Shown: positions 1-11,056 of the stretch, piece after piece
How positions within the stretch are numbered: position 1 is the first letter of the stretch
How the letters are laid out: each line of letters starts with the position of its first letter
Position numbers and translations under genes: made by a program
Source of the DNA: Sphingorhabdus sp. YGSMI21
GTDB lineage: Bacteria > Pseudomonadota > Alphaproteobacteria > Sphingomonadales > Sphingomonadaceae
NCBI RefSeq assembly: GCF_002776575.1
Contig: NZ_CP022548.1
Location: 3,611,001 to 3,675,000, forward strand
DNA: 64,000 bases
Direction: 5' to 3'
Notes under the pieces: generated by a model
Told to the model about the DNA's origin: nothing
Database searches by the model: none
What the model saw: only the letters and a program-made list of their open reading frames with translations

Positions 1-1284
<1,284 letters not shown>

Positions 1285-1323
1285 TAGTCGGGAATTGACC
1301 GAAAATAGCAGCGGGAGATTATC

Positions 1324-2631
1324 GTGCGGTTCCTATATGTTTTCGCGCTCTGCCTTCTCCCCGCTTCGCTCGCACACCCGTTAGACGCAGCAATGGCCCA
1401 AACACAATCCTCGCTCTCTCCCCAGCTATCCATTCGGGCCAATGATGTGCTGCGCCTGTTGCGGGGCGAGCCTATCGAGACCGTGGTGTTCGACGAGAAT
1501 TTCCGCAACGCCGTGCCCCCTGCCCGGTTTCGCGCCATCGTACAGCAGGTGACGGAGCAGCACGGGCAGCCGCTTGCAATATCGTCGATCGATGCGCGAA
1601 ACGCCAATTCAGCGGTTCTCACGGTTCGTTATGCGCGGTCTATCGGAACGGTGAATATCGATCTGGAGACTGGTTCACCGCATCGCATATCGGGGTTGCA
1701 ACTGACCGGCTTCGAGGCGATCGGCGATAATATCGACGAGGTCGTGGCCGCGATCGATGCCCTGCCCGGGCGTCAGGGTCTGCTGGTACAGGCGCTGGAC
1801 GAACCCGGCCTACCGCCCGTTGCCGCGCTTGATCCCGACGGCCGCTATGCCATCGCTTCAGCGGTCAAACTCTATATATTGGCAGAACTCGACCGCGCGA
1901 TACAGGCGGGCGAACGGCAATGGTCAGACGTCGTGGAGCTGGGGCCGAAATCCCATCCCTCGGGGATAAGCCAGGACTGGCCCAACCGGTCCCCTGTCAC
2001 GCTGCACACGCTGGCGACGCTGATGATCTCGATCAGCGACAATAGCGCCACCGACACATTGATCCGGATCATCGGACAGGACAATCTGGCCGCGATTGTT
2101 CGCGTCGCCGGCCATCACAACCCCGACGAACTGCGCCCGCTGCTGATGACGCGTCAGGCCTCGGCCCTGAAAATGCCGGTCCACACGGAGCGGCGGGAAC
2201 AATATCTGAGCGCCGATCCGGCAGGGCGCGAGAAGCTGCTGGCGAATTTTGACAGCGCCCTGACGCTGGACAGTCTCGATTTCCGGATATTGACCCATCG
2301 CCCCAGTTTCATCGATCAGCTGGAATGGTTTGCCACCCCGGCGGACATCGTCAGATTGCTCGACTATCTGCGACGCAACGCGAGCAAAGAAAGCCGGACC
2401 ATATTGGAGATCAACCCCGGCATCGTTCATGATGCGGCCAAAAAATGGGACTATTTCGGTTATAAGGGCGGATCGGAACCCGGCGTCTTATCCTTCAATT
2501 TCCTGTTGCGATCGAAGGCAGGCAAAAATTACGCCGTCGCGGTCAGCTGGAATAACGAAGAGATATCATTGCAGGAAAGCGATCTGCTGGCCCTGACCAC
2601 GCGCCTGGTCAATCTGCTCGCAGAACAATAG
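1324..2631 (+). CDS. Exported class A beta-lactamase-like serine hydrolase
   Basis: The 435-residue protein starts at GTG and has a typical signal peptide (FLYVFALCLLPASLA). The class A beta-lactamase catalytic set is present and correctly spaced: SAVK at residues 179-182 (Ser nucleophile and general-base Lys), SDN at 238-240, and KGG at 381-383 in place of KTG. About 150 residues precede the SxxK motif, longer than in true penicillinases, and resemble the extra domain of periplasmic 'serine hydrolase' proteins. It probably acts on beta-lactam-like or peptidoglycan substrates in the periplasm; resistance cannot be claimed from sequence. It follows parE by 39 bp and converges on the LysR gene. 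Confidence 0.85.
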   Translation: MRFLYVFALCLLPASLAHPLDAAMAQTQSSLSPQLSIRANDVLRLLRGEPIETVVFDENFRNAVPPARFRAIVQQVTEQHGQPLAISSIDARNANSAVLTVRYARSIGTVNIDLETGSPHRISGLQLTGFEAIGDNIDEVVAAIDALPGRQGLLVQALDEPGLPPVAALDPDGRYAIASAVKLYILAELDRAIQAGERQWSDVVELGPKSHPSGISQDWPNRSPVTLHTLATLMISISDNSATDTLIRIIGQDNLAAIVRVAGHHNPDELRPLLMTRQASALKMPVHTERREQYLSADPAGREKLLANFDSALTLDSLDFRILTHRPSFIDQLEWFATPADIVRLLDYLRRNASKESRTILEINPGIVHDAAKKWDYFGYKGGSEPGVLSFNFLLRSKAGKNYAVAVSWNNEEISLQESDLLALTTRLVNLLAEQ

Positions 2632-2647
2632 GTAAAAGCCCGGAATT

Positions 2648-3445
2648 CTAAGCGCTGGCCAGTGCCTCGACCAGCGCTTTCACCTTTTTCTGCCGCCATT
2701 GCGGGAGCGGCGCCATCAACCAGTAGCCACGAGAGGACACGCTGTCTTCGCCGATAATCTCGATGCGGCCCGCCGCCAGATCGCGCTGAACCAGCATTTT
2801 CGGTACCCAGGCATAGCCGAAACCATTGGCCGCCGCCTCGATCGCAAGACCGCCATCGGCAACGCGCATCAGGGTTTCTTCCCCTTCGGAAATCGGACAG
2901 CCCGGCCAGTCGATCTTGTTGCCGCCCTTGAGACCCGGTGCGGCAACCTTCACGAATATGGTATCGCCGAGCATCTTGCCCTCATGCTGTCCCGGCCCGT
3001 CGCCCAGCCAGATCGCCACGTCGAGATTGGCCTCGGTAAAATCGATTTCATTGTCCGCCGCGACCAGCGCGAAACTGGTATCCGGATTGTCGGCAGAAAA
3101 GGCGGATAATCGCTCGTTGAGCCATTTCTGGGTAAAGTCGCGCGGCGCCGCAATCGTCAGCTTGTGCGACGACTGGCCCGATTGCATGGCGCGGACGGCT
3201 TCCTCGAACTGCAGGAAACCGGAGCGCAGGGCATCCAGTCCCGCTGCCGCTTCATCGGTCAGTTCGAGCCCCTTGGGCGTCCGGCGGAACATGACCACGC
3301 CCAGCATGTCCTCGAGAGCCCGGATCTGCTGTCCGACCGCCGCCGGCGTTACCGCCAGTTCATCGGCCGCCTTGGTGAAGCTGAGATGCCGTGCCGCGGC
3401 ATCGAGCACGCGCAGCCCGTTCAATGGCAAATGGGTGCGCTTCAT
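2648..3445 (-). CDS. LysR-type regulator, GcvA-like
   Basis: 265 residues from ATG at 3445. The N-terminal winged helix-turn-helix is typical (LRVLDAAARHLSFTKAADEL, then VTPAAVGQQIRALED), with a LysR substrate-binding domain after it. The start was chosen because the ATG overlaps the apaG stop as ATGA and begins right at the helix-turn-helix; a longer frame to 3565 would run into apaG. It is the last gene of the leuB-metZ-apaG run, so its expression may be coupled to apaG. The closest named relatives are GcvA-like glycine-cleavage regulators, but the target is unknown here. Confidence 0.85.
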   Translation of the reverse strand: MKRTHLPLNGLRVLDAAARHLSFTKAADELAVTPAAVGQQIRALEDMLGVVMFRRTPKGLELTDEAAAGLDALRSGFLQFEEAVRAMQSGQSSHKLTIAAPRDFTQKWLNERLSAFSADNPDTSFALVAADNEIDFTEANLDVAIWLGDGPGQHEGKMLGDTIFVKVAAPGLKGGNKIDWPGCPISEGEETLMRVADGGLAIEAAANGFGYAWVPKMLVQRDLAAGRIEIIGEDSVSSRGYWLMAPLPQWRQKKVKALVEALASA

Positions 3446-3846
3446 TGCTCGACTGTCGGTTCGGTGAGAGGAAAATGCGGAATGCGGACCTCGAAGGCCG
3501 GGGGCGTGCTGCCGACCATGACGAAATGACCTTCCATCGCGCCGTTGGGCGTGGAGAGCGGGCATCCGGATACATAGTCATGCGACTTGCCCGGCTGGAT
3601 GACCGGTTGTTCGCCGACCACACCGTCGCCGTCGACCATTTGCAATCCACCACGCCCGTCGCTGATCTGCCAGTGGCGCCTCAACAGCTGCACAGCGGTA
3701 TCGCGATGGTTCTCGATCCGGATATGATAGGCCCAGAACCAGCGGCTGCCGTCGACATCGGACTGTTCCGGCAGGAAGGTCACCGATACGCGTACGGTGA
3801 CCCCGTCGGTGGTTTCAGCAAAGGGGAAGAACGATTCCATGATCAT
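3442..3846 (-). CDS. apaG: ApaG family protein
   Basis: 134 residues forming a single ApaG fibronectin-III-like beta-sandwich domain. Landmarks are WFWAYHIRIENH, QLLRRHWQISDGRG, VVGEQPVIQPGKSHDYVSG and the end GHFVMV, all family-specific. ApaG was linked genetically to Co2+/Mg2+ tolerance and Ap4A metabolism in enterobacteria; its molecular role is not settled. The ATG at 3846 could be replaced by the ATG at 3840, two codons in; neither has a strong ribosome site. It lies 9 bp downstream of metZ and overlaps the LysR gene by 4 bp, so metZ-apaG-lysR probably share a transcript. Confidence 0.93.
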   Translation of the reverse strand: MIMESFFPFAETTDGVTVRVSVTFLPEQSDVDGSRWFWAYHIRIENHRDTAVQLLRRHWQISDGRGGLQMVDGDGVVGEQPVIQPGKSHDYVSGCPLSTPNGAMEGHFVMVGSTPPAFEVRIPHFPLTEPTVEQ

Positions 3847-3855
3847 GATATAGAG

Positions 3856-5064
3856 TTAAAGCCCCACAGACGAAAGGGCCTGATCCAGATCGCCGATCAA
3901 ATCGACCGGATCTTCCAGGCCAACATTGATCCGCAGCATGTCTTCGGTGATCCCGATTTCCACTCGCGCCTCTTCGCCCAGCCCGTGATGCGTGGTCGAA
4001 GACGGGTGGCACATGAGCGACCGGCTGTCGCCGATATTATTCGAAATATCGATCAAATTCAGCGCGTTAAGAAGAGAGTGCGCACGTTTTCGCCCGCCGC
4101 CTACGTAGAGTGAAAAGATCGGTCCCGCGGCCTCCATCTGGCTCATCGCGAGATTATGCTGGGGATGGCTGGGGAGACCGGGGTGCAGGATTTTCTCCAC
4201 CCGCTGCTCCAGAAACCTGCCCACTTCGAGCGCGTTATTACTCTGCCGCCGGATACGCAGGTCAAGCGTTTCGAGCCCTTTGAGCACCACCCAGGCATTG
4301 AATGCGCTCAACGTCGGACCGGTATTGCGCGTGAAAGCGAGCAACGGGCCTTCGATAAATTCTTCCGTGCCGCAGACCGCACCGGCGAGGACCCGCCCCT
4401 GCCCGTCCATCATCTTGGTGGCGCTATAGGCGACCACATCGGCGCCATAGTCCATTGGCCGCTGCAGCACATTGGTGGCAAAGGCATTGTCGACGACGCT
4501 GGTGATGCCCTTGGCCCGCGCCAGATCGCAGACGCTGCGGATATCGATCACATCCATCGTCGGATTAGCCGGCGTCTCGAAGAAAAAGACCTTGGTTTTC
4601 GGCGTGATCGCCTTTTCCCAATTTTCGATATCGCGGCCGTCCACCACGGTCGTGTCGATCCCGAATTTGGGCAGCAGGCTGTCGGTCAGCCAGCGGCAGG
4701 AGCCGAACAGCGCGCGGCTGGCAACGACATGGTCGCCCGCTTCCAGCTGACAGAGCAAGGCGGCGGTCATCGCCGCCATGCCCGATGCTGTCGCGCGGCA
4801 GGCTTCCGCGCCTTCCATGATCGCTATCCGCTCTTCGAGCATCTGCACCGTCGGATTTTGCAGGCGGCTGTAGGTCATGCCCGCCTGCTCGCCGTTGAAA
4901 CGGGCGGCGGCATCCTCCGCACAGTCATAGGTATAGCCCGATGTCAGGAACAAAGCTTCGGATGTTTCACCAAATTCACTGCGCATCGTGCCGCTGCGGA
5001 TCGCTTGCGTCGCCGGACGCCAGTTCTTGGTAACGTCGCGGTTCTGGCCGGTATTTCTTTTCAT
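3856..5064 (-). CDS. metZ: O-succinylhomoserine sulfhydrylase
   Basis: 402 residues of the Cys/Met metabolism PLP enzyme family. It makes homocysteine from O-succinylhomoserine and sulfide in the direct-sulfhydrylation route to methionine. Visible landmarks are GYTYDCAEDAAARF, YSRLQNPTVQMLEERIA, SGMAAM, ETPANPTMDV and the PLP-lysine motif YSATKMMDGQGR. The motif after the PLP lysine (MDGQGR) and the N-terminal TLAIRSGT-like segment are typical of alphaproteobacterial MetZ rather than cystathionine gamma-synthase. An AGGAT ribosome site lies upstream of the ATG. leuB ends 9 bp upstream of metZ, so the two are likely cotranscribed. Confidence 0.94.
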   Translation of the reverse strand: MKRNTGQNRDVTKNWRPATQAIRSGTMRSEFGETSEALFLTSGYTYDCAEDAAARFNGEQAGMTYSRLQNPTVQMLEERIAIMEGAEACRATASGMAAMTAALLCQLEAGDHVVASRALFGSCRWLTDSLLPKFGIDTTVVDGRDIENWEKAITPKTKVFFFETPANPTMDVIDIRSVCDLARAKGITSVVDNAFATNVLQRPMDYGADVVAYSATKMMDGQGRVLAGAVCGTEEFIEGPLLAFTRNTGPTLSAFNAWVVLKGLETLDLRIRRQSNNALEVGRFLEQRVEKILHPGLPSHPQHNLAMSQMEAAGPIFSLYVGGGRKRAHSLLNALNLIDISNNIGDSRSLMCHPSSTTHHGLGEEARVEIGITEDMLRINVGLEDPVDLIGDLDQALSSVGL

Positions 5065-5073
5065 GCTTCTATC

Positions 5074-6126
5074 CTAGCCGTCCGTCAGTTGCGCGACAAT
5101 AGCATCGCCGATTTCCGTGGTTGAAGCACTGCCACCGAGATCATGGCCCAGAACCCCTTGTGCGAGCACGGCGGCAACGGCCGCTTCGATGCGGCTGGCT
5201 TCCGCTTCCATGCCGAAACTGTGCCGCAGCATCATCGCCGCGGACAATATCATCGCCGAGGGATTGGCAATGCCCTGCCCGGCAATATCCGGCGCGCTGC
5301 CGTGGATCGGCTCATATAATCCCTTGGTACCCTCGCCCAGCGAAGCGGATGCGAGGAGGCCGATCGAGCCGACGCACATGCTGGCCTGATCGGAAAGAAT
5401 GTCCCCGAACAGATTGCCGGTTACAACCACGTCAAACTGGCCCGGATTGCGCACCAGCTGCATCGCCGCGTTATCGACATACATGTGGCTAAGCTCAACC
5501 TCTGGATATTCGGCCGACAGTTCGATCATCACGTCGCGCCACAATTGCGAAGTTTCCAGCACATTGGCCTTGTCGACCGAACAGAGCCGCTTGCCGCGGC
5601 CCATGGCGGTCTTGAACGCAACATGGCCGATGCGGCGCACTTCGCTCTCGTCATAGGACATGATGTCATAGCCTTCGCGCAGGCCGTCGGCGGTTGTGCG
5701 CATGCCCTTTTCGCCGAAATAGACATCGCCGTTGAGTTCGCGGACGATCACCACATCGATGGTGCGCGCGATTTCCGGCTTGAGACCGGAAGCGTCTTCC
5801 ATACCGGGAAACATTTTCGCGGGGCGCAGATTGGCAAAGGTCTGCATTTCCTTGCGCAGGCCGAGCACCGCTTGCTCGGGGCGCAAATGCCGCTCCAGAT
5901 TGTCGCAAGAGGGATCACCGACCGCGCCGAACAGAACGGCATCGGCCTCTTTCGCCAGCTCGACGGTTTCCGGCGGCAGCGGATGGCCGTGGTTGCGATA
6001 GGCAACGCCGCCGACATCGGCATGATCGAGACAGAGATTCGGCAAATCCAGTGCCACCAGCACGCGCAGCGCCTCGACCATGATTTCCTGACCAATGCCG
6101 TCTCCGGCGAGCGCTGCGATATGCAT
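5074..6126 (-). CDS. leuB: 3-isopropylmalate dehydrogenase
   Basis: 350 residues, the normal LeuB length. It oxidatively decarboxylates 3-isopropylmalate with NAD in leucine synthesis. Landmarks are [18 protein letters not shown] at the N-terminus, [26 protein letters not shown] (substrate arginines), [31 protein letters not shown] with the metal-binding aspartate, [13 protein letters not shown] and the NAD site [18 protein letters not shown]. An AGGAAGGAA ribosome site lies 6-8 bp before the ATG. The gene starts 47 bp after recO and leads the leuB-metZ-apaG-lysR run. Confidence 0.97.
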   Translation of the reverse strand: MHIAALAGDGIGQEIMVEALRVLVALDLPNLCLDHADVGGVAYRNHGHPLPPETVELAKEADAVLFGAVGDPSCDNLERHLRPEQAVLGLRKEMQTFANLRPAKMFPGMEDASGLKPEIARTIDVVIVRELNGDVYFGEKGMRTTADGLREGYDIMSYDESEVRRIGHVAFKTAMGRGKRLCSVDKANVLETSQLWRDVMIELSAEYPEVELSHMYVDNAAMQLVRNPGQFDVVVTGNLFGDILSDQASMCVGSIGLLASASLGEGTKGLYEPIHGSAPDIAGQGIANPSAMILSAAMMLRHSFGMEAEASRIEAAVAAVLAQGVLGHDLGGSASTTEIGDAIVAQLTDG

Positions 6127-6173
6127 GAGAGTTCCTTCCTGTAAGCGCGCCGTTCCTGCCGAGAAACGCGCGG

Positions 6174-6908
6174 TTAGGCAACCACCCTTTTCAACCGATC
6201 GACCAATACCGACCGTGCCGCCATCACGTCCTTGCGGCGGTCATCGAAAAAATGGCGTTTGAGGAAAAATCCGGTGACGCGCAGGCCGTCAAATATATCC
6301 TCCCATTCAGGTGTGACCGGTTCCTTCAGAAAGGCCGGAAGCGGCAACAGACGCTCCTTATATTCCTGACCCGCAAAAGCGCTGACCGCCGTGGCACTCT
6401 TCGGGCTGATATAGACCAGATCCTCCTGCGAGCCCGTCACCGCACATTTGTCCAGCGTCAGGCCAAAGCCCAGTTCCGACAGCAGCAGCAGTTCGTAGCG
6501 CACCAGGGCGACCGCCCAGCCCTTGGCCGACGGAGCGCCGCAGATCGCGTCAAGCAGCGCGGACAAAGCCGAATGGAGATGCGGATAGCTATGCTCTTCC
6601 GGCAGGATTGCGGCGGTCAGCGCCGTCACCCAGTCGAGCGCCGCGCTGGCCAGCGGTTCGCCCAGAAACGGACCGCGGCTCAGTTGCAGCTCCGCCGTCA
6701 TAGACGCCAGCTGATCCTCGGTCCGCGACCGATAGTCTGCCTGCACGATATTGGAAGGGATCAGAACCGGTCGCATCGTCCGCGAATGCGCCCCCCGCAC
6801 ATAGCCGGACATCAGGCCGTTTTCCGCGGTAAGCGCCCTGACGACTGCGCCATGTTCGCCATGGGAGCGGACCGAACAGATAATGGCCTCTTTACAGCGG
6901 ATTTGCAT
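6174..6908 (-). CDS. recO: DNA repair protein RecO
   Basis: 244 residues from ATG at 6908; an in-frame start six codons upstream (6926) is possible. RecO loads RecA onto SSB-coated gaps with RecR. The N-terminal OB fold is recognisable ([30 protein letters not shown]), followed by the helical C-terminal domain ([23 protein letters not shown]). The zinc-finger cysteines of some RecO proteins are largely missing, with only the Cys of DKCAVTG present; this is common in alphaproteobacteria. It stands alone between the amidase gene and leuB. Confidence 0.92.
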   Translation of the reverse strand: MQIRCKEAIICSVRSHGEHGAVVRALTAENGLMSGYVRGAHSRTMRPVLIPSNIVQADYRSRTEDQLASMTAELQLSRGPFLGEPLASAALDWVTALTAAILPEEHSYPHLHSALSALLDAICGAPSAKGWAVALVRYELLLLSELGFGLTLDKCAVTGSQEDLVYISPKSATAVSAFAGQEYKERLLPLPAFLKEPVTPEWEDIFDGLRVTGFFLKRHFFDDRRKDVMAARSVLVDRLKRVVA

Positions 6909-6967
6909 GTCTCCCCAGTAGACCAAAATGGCCCGGTACGGAAAAACAATATGCGCTCTGCCGATAA

Positions 6968-7744
6968 TCAGGGGTTCAGAGCAGCCCAGGTCAGCGGGCC
7001 GACAATACCATCGCCGACCAGATCATGGTCGCGCTGATACTGACGGACCGCCGCTTCGGTCAGCGGACCGAAAATACCGTCCGCTTTCAGCTCCAGCTTG
7101 GTCTGCAATTGCTCGACCCACACGCCGCGCGCACCACGCCGCAAGGTTGGACGCTGCGCCTGGTCCATGGCCGGGATCATCGGCCGCCCCGCAAATCTTC
7201 CATCGATGGCCAAGCCGACATTGCGGCGGAAATCATCCATATCGATGCTGTGGGGATCGACCTTTCGGCCGGAGGGAAGCGCCCATTCGCGGTGGGAACA
7301 GCATCGTTCGGGCGGCAGGTTCAAATAGCCGAACAGCGCCGCGACACCCCGGATATAGGCATCAATCTGCTCATCCGGCCATTTTTCACGGGCCGGATCG
7401 CCGACATTTTCCGCTTCGATCCCGATGAAACCGCTGCCGCCATTGGTAAAGCCTTTCCAGCGACCGTGACCCGCGTGGTTCGCGCTGCCCGCGGCGATCA
7501 GATAATAGGTCCCGTCCCGGCCAAGCCCCAGATGGCATAGCGGCCCCTTCAGGTCTGACCGCCCGTCCACCAACACCCGGAGGGACGGCATGTTTCCGTT
7601 CCGCGCACCCGCCGTATGATGACAGATTACACCCCGAACCTGCCGCATATTGCCACGGCCGTGATCGATCCAGCCGGGAGTCTCGGCGACCTTGAGGCCG
7701 GCCTGCCGGAGGACACGCGGCATCCATGTCAGTTGATAGGCCAT
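6968..7744 (-). CDS. N-acetylmuramoyl-L-alanine amidase with C-terminal peptidoglycan-binding domain
   Basis: 258 residues. The N-terminal Amidase_2/PGRP fold carries the zinc ligands HH in GVICHHTAG (near residue 42), a second set around NHAGHGRW, and CSHREWALPSGRKVDP, where the final ligand and Lys lie. Residues after about 190 form one PG_binding_1 repeat (LRRGARGVWVEQLQ, ADGIFGPLTEAAVRQYQ, GDGIVGPLTW). This is the architecture of phage endolysins and of AmpD-like muralytic enzymes. No signal peptide is seen, so export would need a holin-like partner or cytoplasmic muropeptide use. The ATG sits 1 bp after the stop of the upstream membrane-protein gene, suggesting coupled translation and a joint job. 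Confidence 0.88.
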   Translation of the reverse strand: MAYQLTWMPRVLRQAGLKVAETPGWIDHGRGNMRQVRGVICHHTAGARNGNMPSLRVLVDGRSDLKGPLCHLGLGRDGTYYLIAAGSANHAGHGRWKGFTNGGSGFIGIEAENVGDPAREKWPDEQIDAYIRGVAALFGYLNLPPERCCSHREWALPSGRKVDPHSIDMDDFRRNVGLAIDGRFAGRPMIPAMDQAQRPTLRRGARGVWVEQLQTKLELKADGIFGPLTEAAVRQYQRDHDLVGDGIVGPLTWAALNP

Positions 7745-7745
7745 T

Positions 7746-8873
7746 TCAATCCTCCCCGTTGTCGGCTTTGGTTGCGATATCTTCCACCACGCCGCCGATG
7801 GCCGTGGGCAGTTCCACGTCATCGGTCACAGGCTCCTCCTGGCCGGAGTTCACCGGTCGGTCACAACAACCGTCGATAAACTCCCCGTCTACTTCGTCCT
7901 GCTCCTCGACTGCTTGATTGGCACCGCCGACAGCTCCGGGTGCTGACCCACTCGGTGGCGGCAAAGGGAAATTGCCGCGATATGGCGAGTTTTCATCGCG
8001 CGAAACGCCACCTGCAACTGCCGTACCAGCGAGCGCACTGGTCTCTGCTGAGCTCTCCATTTTGCCCTTCAGCTGGCCCAGCATGTCGGGAACAAAGCGT
8101 TCGAAAAACCCTGCAACAATGCCCAGCACCAGCACCTCAGGCCATCCCAGATCGCGATCGAATGTCACACCGACCACATCGAGCTGCATATATTTCAGAA
8201 AGACCAGATCGATCAATATGACCGCTGAGATGGCGCCCACCAGCACCCGCAACCCGCCGTCGATAAGATTGTCTCGCAAGACGGTTGCCGAACGGATTTT
8301 GCGGCTGCGCACGGCGATCGCAATCGAGAAAAACGCGCCGACGCCGCCCACCGCAAAGGCGATCCACAACAGGTAGATCGGCTCATTGCGGTCGATATCG
8401 TCGATGAACAAGGGGGATGTCGCAATCCACGACAGGGCGATCACCGCCAGTAGGATTACGAAGGTGCTGAGCAGATAATATAGACGGGCCGAGGAATCTT
8501 TCTGATCGACCAGCCTTGCGTGCAGCCGGGTCAGGCGAAGCAGCGCGATTTCCTTCTGTCCCTGCAGGGCGATTTGCAGTGCAAAGGCAAGATGCCGCCG
8601 AATATCGGTGACAATATTCTGCCCCTCGGCATCCCCCTGACGCAGCAGATCGCACACCAGCTCTTCGATTTTTCCGCGCATGTCATTGACCGCCACGAGA
8701 CACAGTCGTTGCTCCACGCCAAGATCTTCTGCGTCGGCGAAATGCACCATCACATGCGCGCCAGCACAATAAATCGCGTAAATTCCGGACACCTTGGCGT
8801 AAACCGCGGTAACCGGATTGCCTGCGGAATCGAGCTCGCCAACCTTGATTGCATCGACCATCATACCTGCCAT
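7746..8873 (-). CDS. Unknown multi-pass membrane protein coupled to the amidase
   Basis: 375 residues, no family recognised. About 125 soluble, partly helical residues come first. Four hydrophobic segments follow, near 130-150 (LLSTFVILLAVIALSWIA), 167-189 (LLWIAFAVGGVGAFFSIAIA), 208-227 and 243-262. The last 100 residues are acidic, Gly/Pro/Glu-rich and look disordered. A strong GGAGG ribosome site precedes the ATG at 8873. The stop lies 1 bp before the amidase start, so the two are almost certainly one translational unit. A role in delivering or controlling the amidase is an inference from this pairing alone; the protein is much larger than a classical holin. Confidence 0.8.
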   Translation of the reverse strand: MAGMMVDAIKVGELDSAGNPVTAVYAKVSGIYAIYCAGAHVMVHFADAEDLGVEQRLCLVAVNDMRGKIEELVCDLLRQGDAEGQNIVTDIRRHLAFALQIALQGQKEIALLRLTRLHARLVDQKDSSARLYYLLSTFVILLAVIALSWIATSPLFIDDIDRNEPIYLLWIAFAVGGVGAFFSIAIAVRSRKIRSATVLRDNLIDGGLRVLVGAISAVILIDLVFLKYMQLDVVGVTFDRDLGWPEVLVLGIVAGFFERFVPDMLGQLKGKMESSAETSALAGTAVAGGVSRDENSPYRGNFPLPPPSGSAPGAVGGANQAVEEQDEVDGEFIDGCCDRPVNSGQEEPVTDDVELPTAIGGVVEDIATKADNGED

Positions 8874-8982
8874 GGAAACCTCCGGGTCTATTCGGCTCCG
8901 ATGATAGGAATGGCCTCCGCAAGAGGCTCGTGACGGGCGTCACGGTCCGTCAGAAAGGTCGATTTTTTAACGGCGAAATAAT

Positions 8983-10920
8983 TTAGCCGTGGAAATAGTC
9001 GTAGATTTTCTGCGCTACGGTTGCCGACACCCCGGGCGCGCCCTGCAGATCGTCGAGCGAGGCGTTTTTCACTGCACGTGCCGTGCCGAAATGCAGCAGC
9101 AGCGCCTTTTTCCGGGCCGGACCGATGCCGGGCACATCATCCAGCGAACTGTGCCCGACCGACTTTGCCCGTCTGGTGCGGTGCGCTCCGATAGCGAAGC
9201 GATGGGCCTCGTCGCGCAGACGCTGGAGATAGAAGAGCACGGGACTGTTCATCGGCAGGTTGATCTGGCGACCGTCGGGGAGATGGAAGGTTTCCCGTCC
9301 GGCATTGCGGTCGGGGCCTTTCGAGACGCCGATCATCACGACATCCTCCACACCGATTTCGGCCAGCGCCTGGCGCGCGGCACTCATCTGTCCCTTGCCC
9401 CCGTCAATCAGCACCAGATCGGGCCACTCGCCCTTGTCGCGGTCAGGATCTTCCTTCTGAGCGCGGGAGAAACGCCGTTCGAGCACTTCGCGCATCATGG
9501 CGAAATCGTCGCCCGGCGCGATGTCGGGATTTTTGATATTGAACTTGCGATAGGCGTTCTTGCGAAAACCCTCGGGGCCGGCAACGACCATGCCGCCGAC
9601 CATATTGGTGCCCTGGATATGGCTGTTGTCATAGATTTCGATGCGATCCGGCACCGCCTCCAGTTCCAGCAAGTCCACCATTTCGCGCATGATCTTGGCC
9701 TGGGTCGAGGTTTCCGCAAGGCGCCGGTCCAGCGCTTCTTCCGCGTTGCGGCTGGCCTGTTCCAGCAATTTGCGCCGATCGCCGCGCTGCGGCTTCGAAA
9801 CGCTGACCTTATAGTCAGCCCTGGTGCCTAGCGCTTCCGCCAGCAGTTCCGCGTCCGGCAATTCGCGGTCGAGCAGCACCAGCTTGGGCGGCGGCATCTG
9901 GTCATAAAATTGCATCAGGAAGCTGGAGAAGACTTCCTCTATCTCGACATTGGTCGTGTGCGCGGGGAAAAAGCTGCGGTGGCCCCAATTCTGGCCACCG
10001 CGGATGAAAAACGCCTGGATGCAGACGGTCGATCCCTTGGCGGCCAGCGCAAAAATATCGGCATCGGGCAGGCCCGCGGCATTGATTGCCTGACTGCCCT
10101 GGATGAAGGTCAGCGCGCGCAGGCGATCACGATAGACCGCCGCCATTTCGAAATCGAGGCTCTCGGAAGCCTTCTCCATCGCCCCGCCCAGCTTTTGCTG
10201 CACCTCGGTAGATTTGCCGGAGAGAAAATCGCGCGCATCCTTGACCAGTTCGGCATAGTCTTCCTTGCTGACCCGGTCGACGCACGGCGCCGAACAACGC
10301 TTGATCTGATAGAGCAGACAGGGCCGCGACCGGTTGTTGAAGAAACTGTCGGTGCAGCTGCGGAGCAGGAACAGCTTCTGCAGCGCGTTGATCGTCCGGT
10401 TGACCGATCCGGCGCTGGCGAAAGGCCCGAAATATTGTCCCTTGGCCCGCTGCGCGCCGCGATGCTTGGTGATCCGCGGAAAATCATGATCGTCGCGCAA
10501 CAGGATGAAGGGAAAGCTCTTATCATCGCGCAACAGGACATTGTAAGCCGGGCGGAATTTCTTGATCAGCTGCGCTTCGAGCAGCAAGGCCTCGGCTTCG
10601 CTGCCGGTGGTGACAATGGTCATCGATCGGGTTTGCGCGACCATCCGCATCAAGCGCTGCGGCAGCCGGTTCATCTGGACATAGGCACCGACGCGGGCCT
10701 TTAGCGAGCGCGCCTTGCCGACATAGAGCACGTCGCCGCGCCGGTCCTGCATCCGGTAAACACCAGGCCGTGTGGGAAGCGTATTCAGGACCTCACGGAT
10801 CGCCGCCATCCCGGCTTCGAGATCGGGCGTATCCCCTTCCCCGCGCACCGCATAGGTGGCCTTGTCCTCGTTAAATCGGGACGCGGCATTGGGATGATCG
10901 GGACGGTCGGCTTTGGACAT
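8983..10920 (-). CDS. uvrC: UvrABC system protein C (excinuclease)
   Basis: 645 residues. UvrC makes both incisions in nucleotide-excision repair. The GIY-YIG nuclease domain is at residues ~45-130 (LPTRPGVYRM, DVLYVGKARSLKARV, motif GVYRM...YVGKA). The Cys cluster LLYQIKRCSAPCVDRVSKEDY follows, then a UVR motif near 225-260. The C-terminal RNase H-like endonuclease half shows IEIYDNSHIQGTNMVGGMVV and LVLIDGGKGQ, and two helix-hairpin-helix motifs end the protein (DDVPGIGPARKKALLLHFG and APGVSATVAQKIYDYF). The N-terminal ~30 residues are a family-atypical acidic/hydrophilic extension, frequent in alphaproteobacteria. It is transcribed alone. Confidence 0.97.
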   Translation of the reverse strand: MSKADRPDHPNAASRFNEDKATYAVRGEGDTPDLEAGMAAIREVLNTLPTRPGVYRMQDRRGDVLYVGKARSLKARVGAYVQMNRLPQRLMRMVAQTRSMTIVTTGSEAEALLLEAQLIKKFRPAYNVLLRDDKSFPFILLRDDHDFPRITKHRGAQRAKGQYFGPFASAGSVNRTINALQKLFLLRSCTDSFFNNRSRPCLLYQIKRCSAPCVDRVSKEDYAELVKDARDFLSGKSTEVQQKLGGAMEKASESLDFEMAAVYRDRLRALTFIQGSQAINAAGLPDADIFALAAKGSTVCIQAFFIRGGQNWGHRSFFPAHTTNVEIEEVFSSFLMQFYDQMPPPKLVLLDRELPDAELLAEALGTRADYKVSVSKPQRGDRRKLLEQASRNAEEALDRRLAETSTQAKIMREMVDLLELEAVPDRIEIYDNSHIQGTNMVGGMVVAGPEGFRKNAYRKFNIKNPDIAPGDDFAMMREVLERRFSRAQKEDPDRDKGEWPDLVLIDGGKGQMSAARQALAEIGVEDVVMIGVSKGPDRNAGRETFHLPDGRQINLPMNSPVLFYLQRLRDEAHRFAIGAHRTRRAKSVGHSSLDDVPGIGPARKKALLLHFGTARAVKNASLDDLQGAPGVSATVAQKIYDYFHG

Positions 10921-10964
10921 GGAGCTTATCTAAGCGTGCATGGAGTGCAATGCCAGAATCAATC

Positions 10965-10999
10965 GCTCCGGTATCCCCGCAAGAACGGGAAACCGGAGC
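10965..10999. terminator. Imperfect hairpin between atpF and uvrC
   Basis: The arms GCTCCGGT and ACCGGAGC pair, with a second CCCG/CGGG pairing inside. There is no clear T-run on either side, so this may be a Rho-independent-like end for the minus-strand atp transcript or simply a structured spacer. A short palindrome, CGAAAACC and GGTTTTCG, follows at 11019-11035. Confidence 0.35.
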
Positions 11000-11056
11000 A
11001 ATGATGTGAAATCAGTTTCGAAAACCGGGTTTTCGTCTGAACGGCGGCGATTTGCC

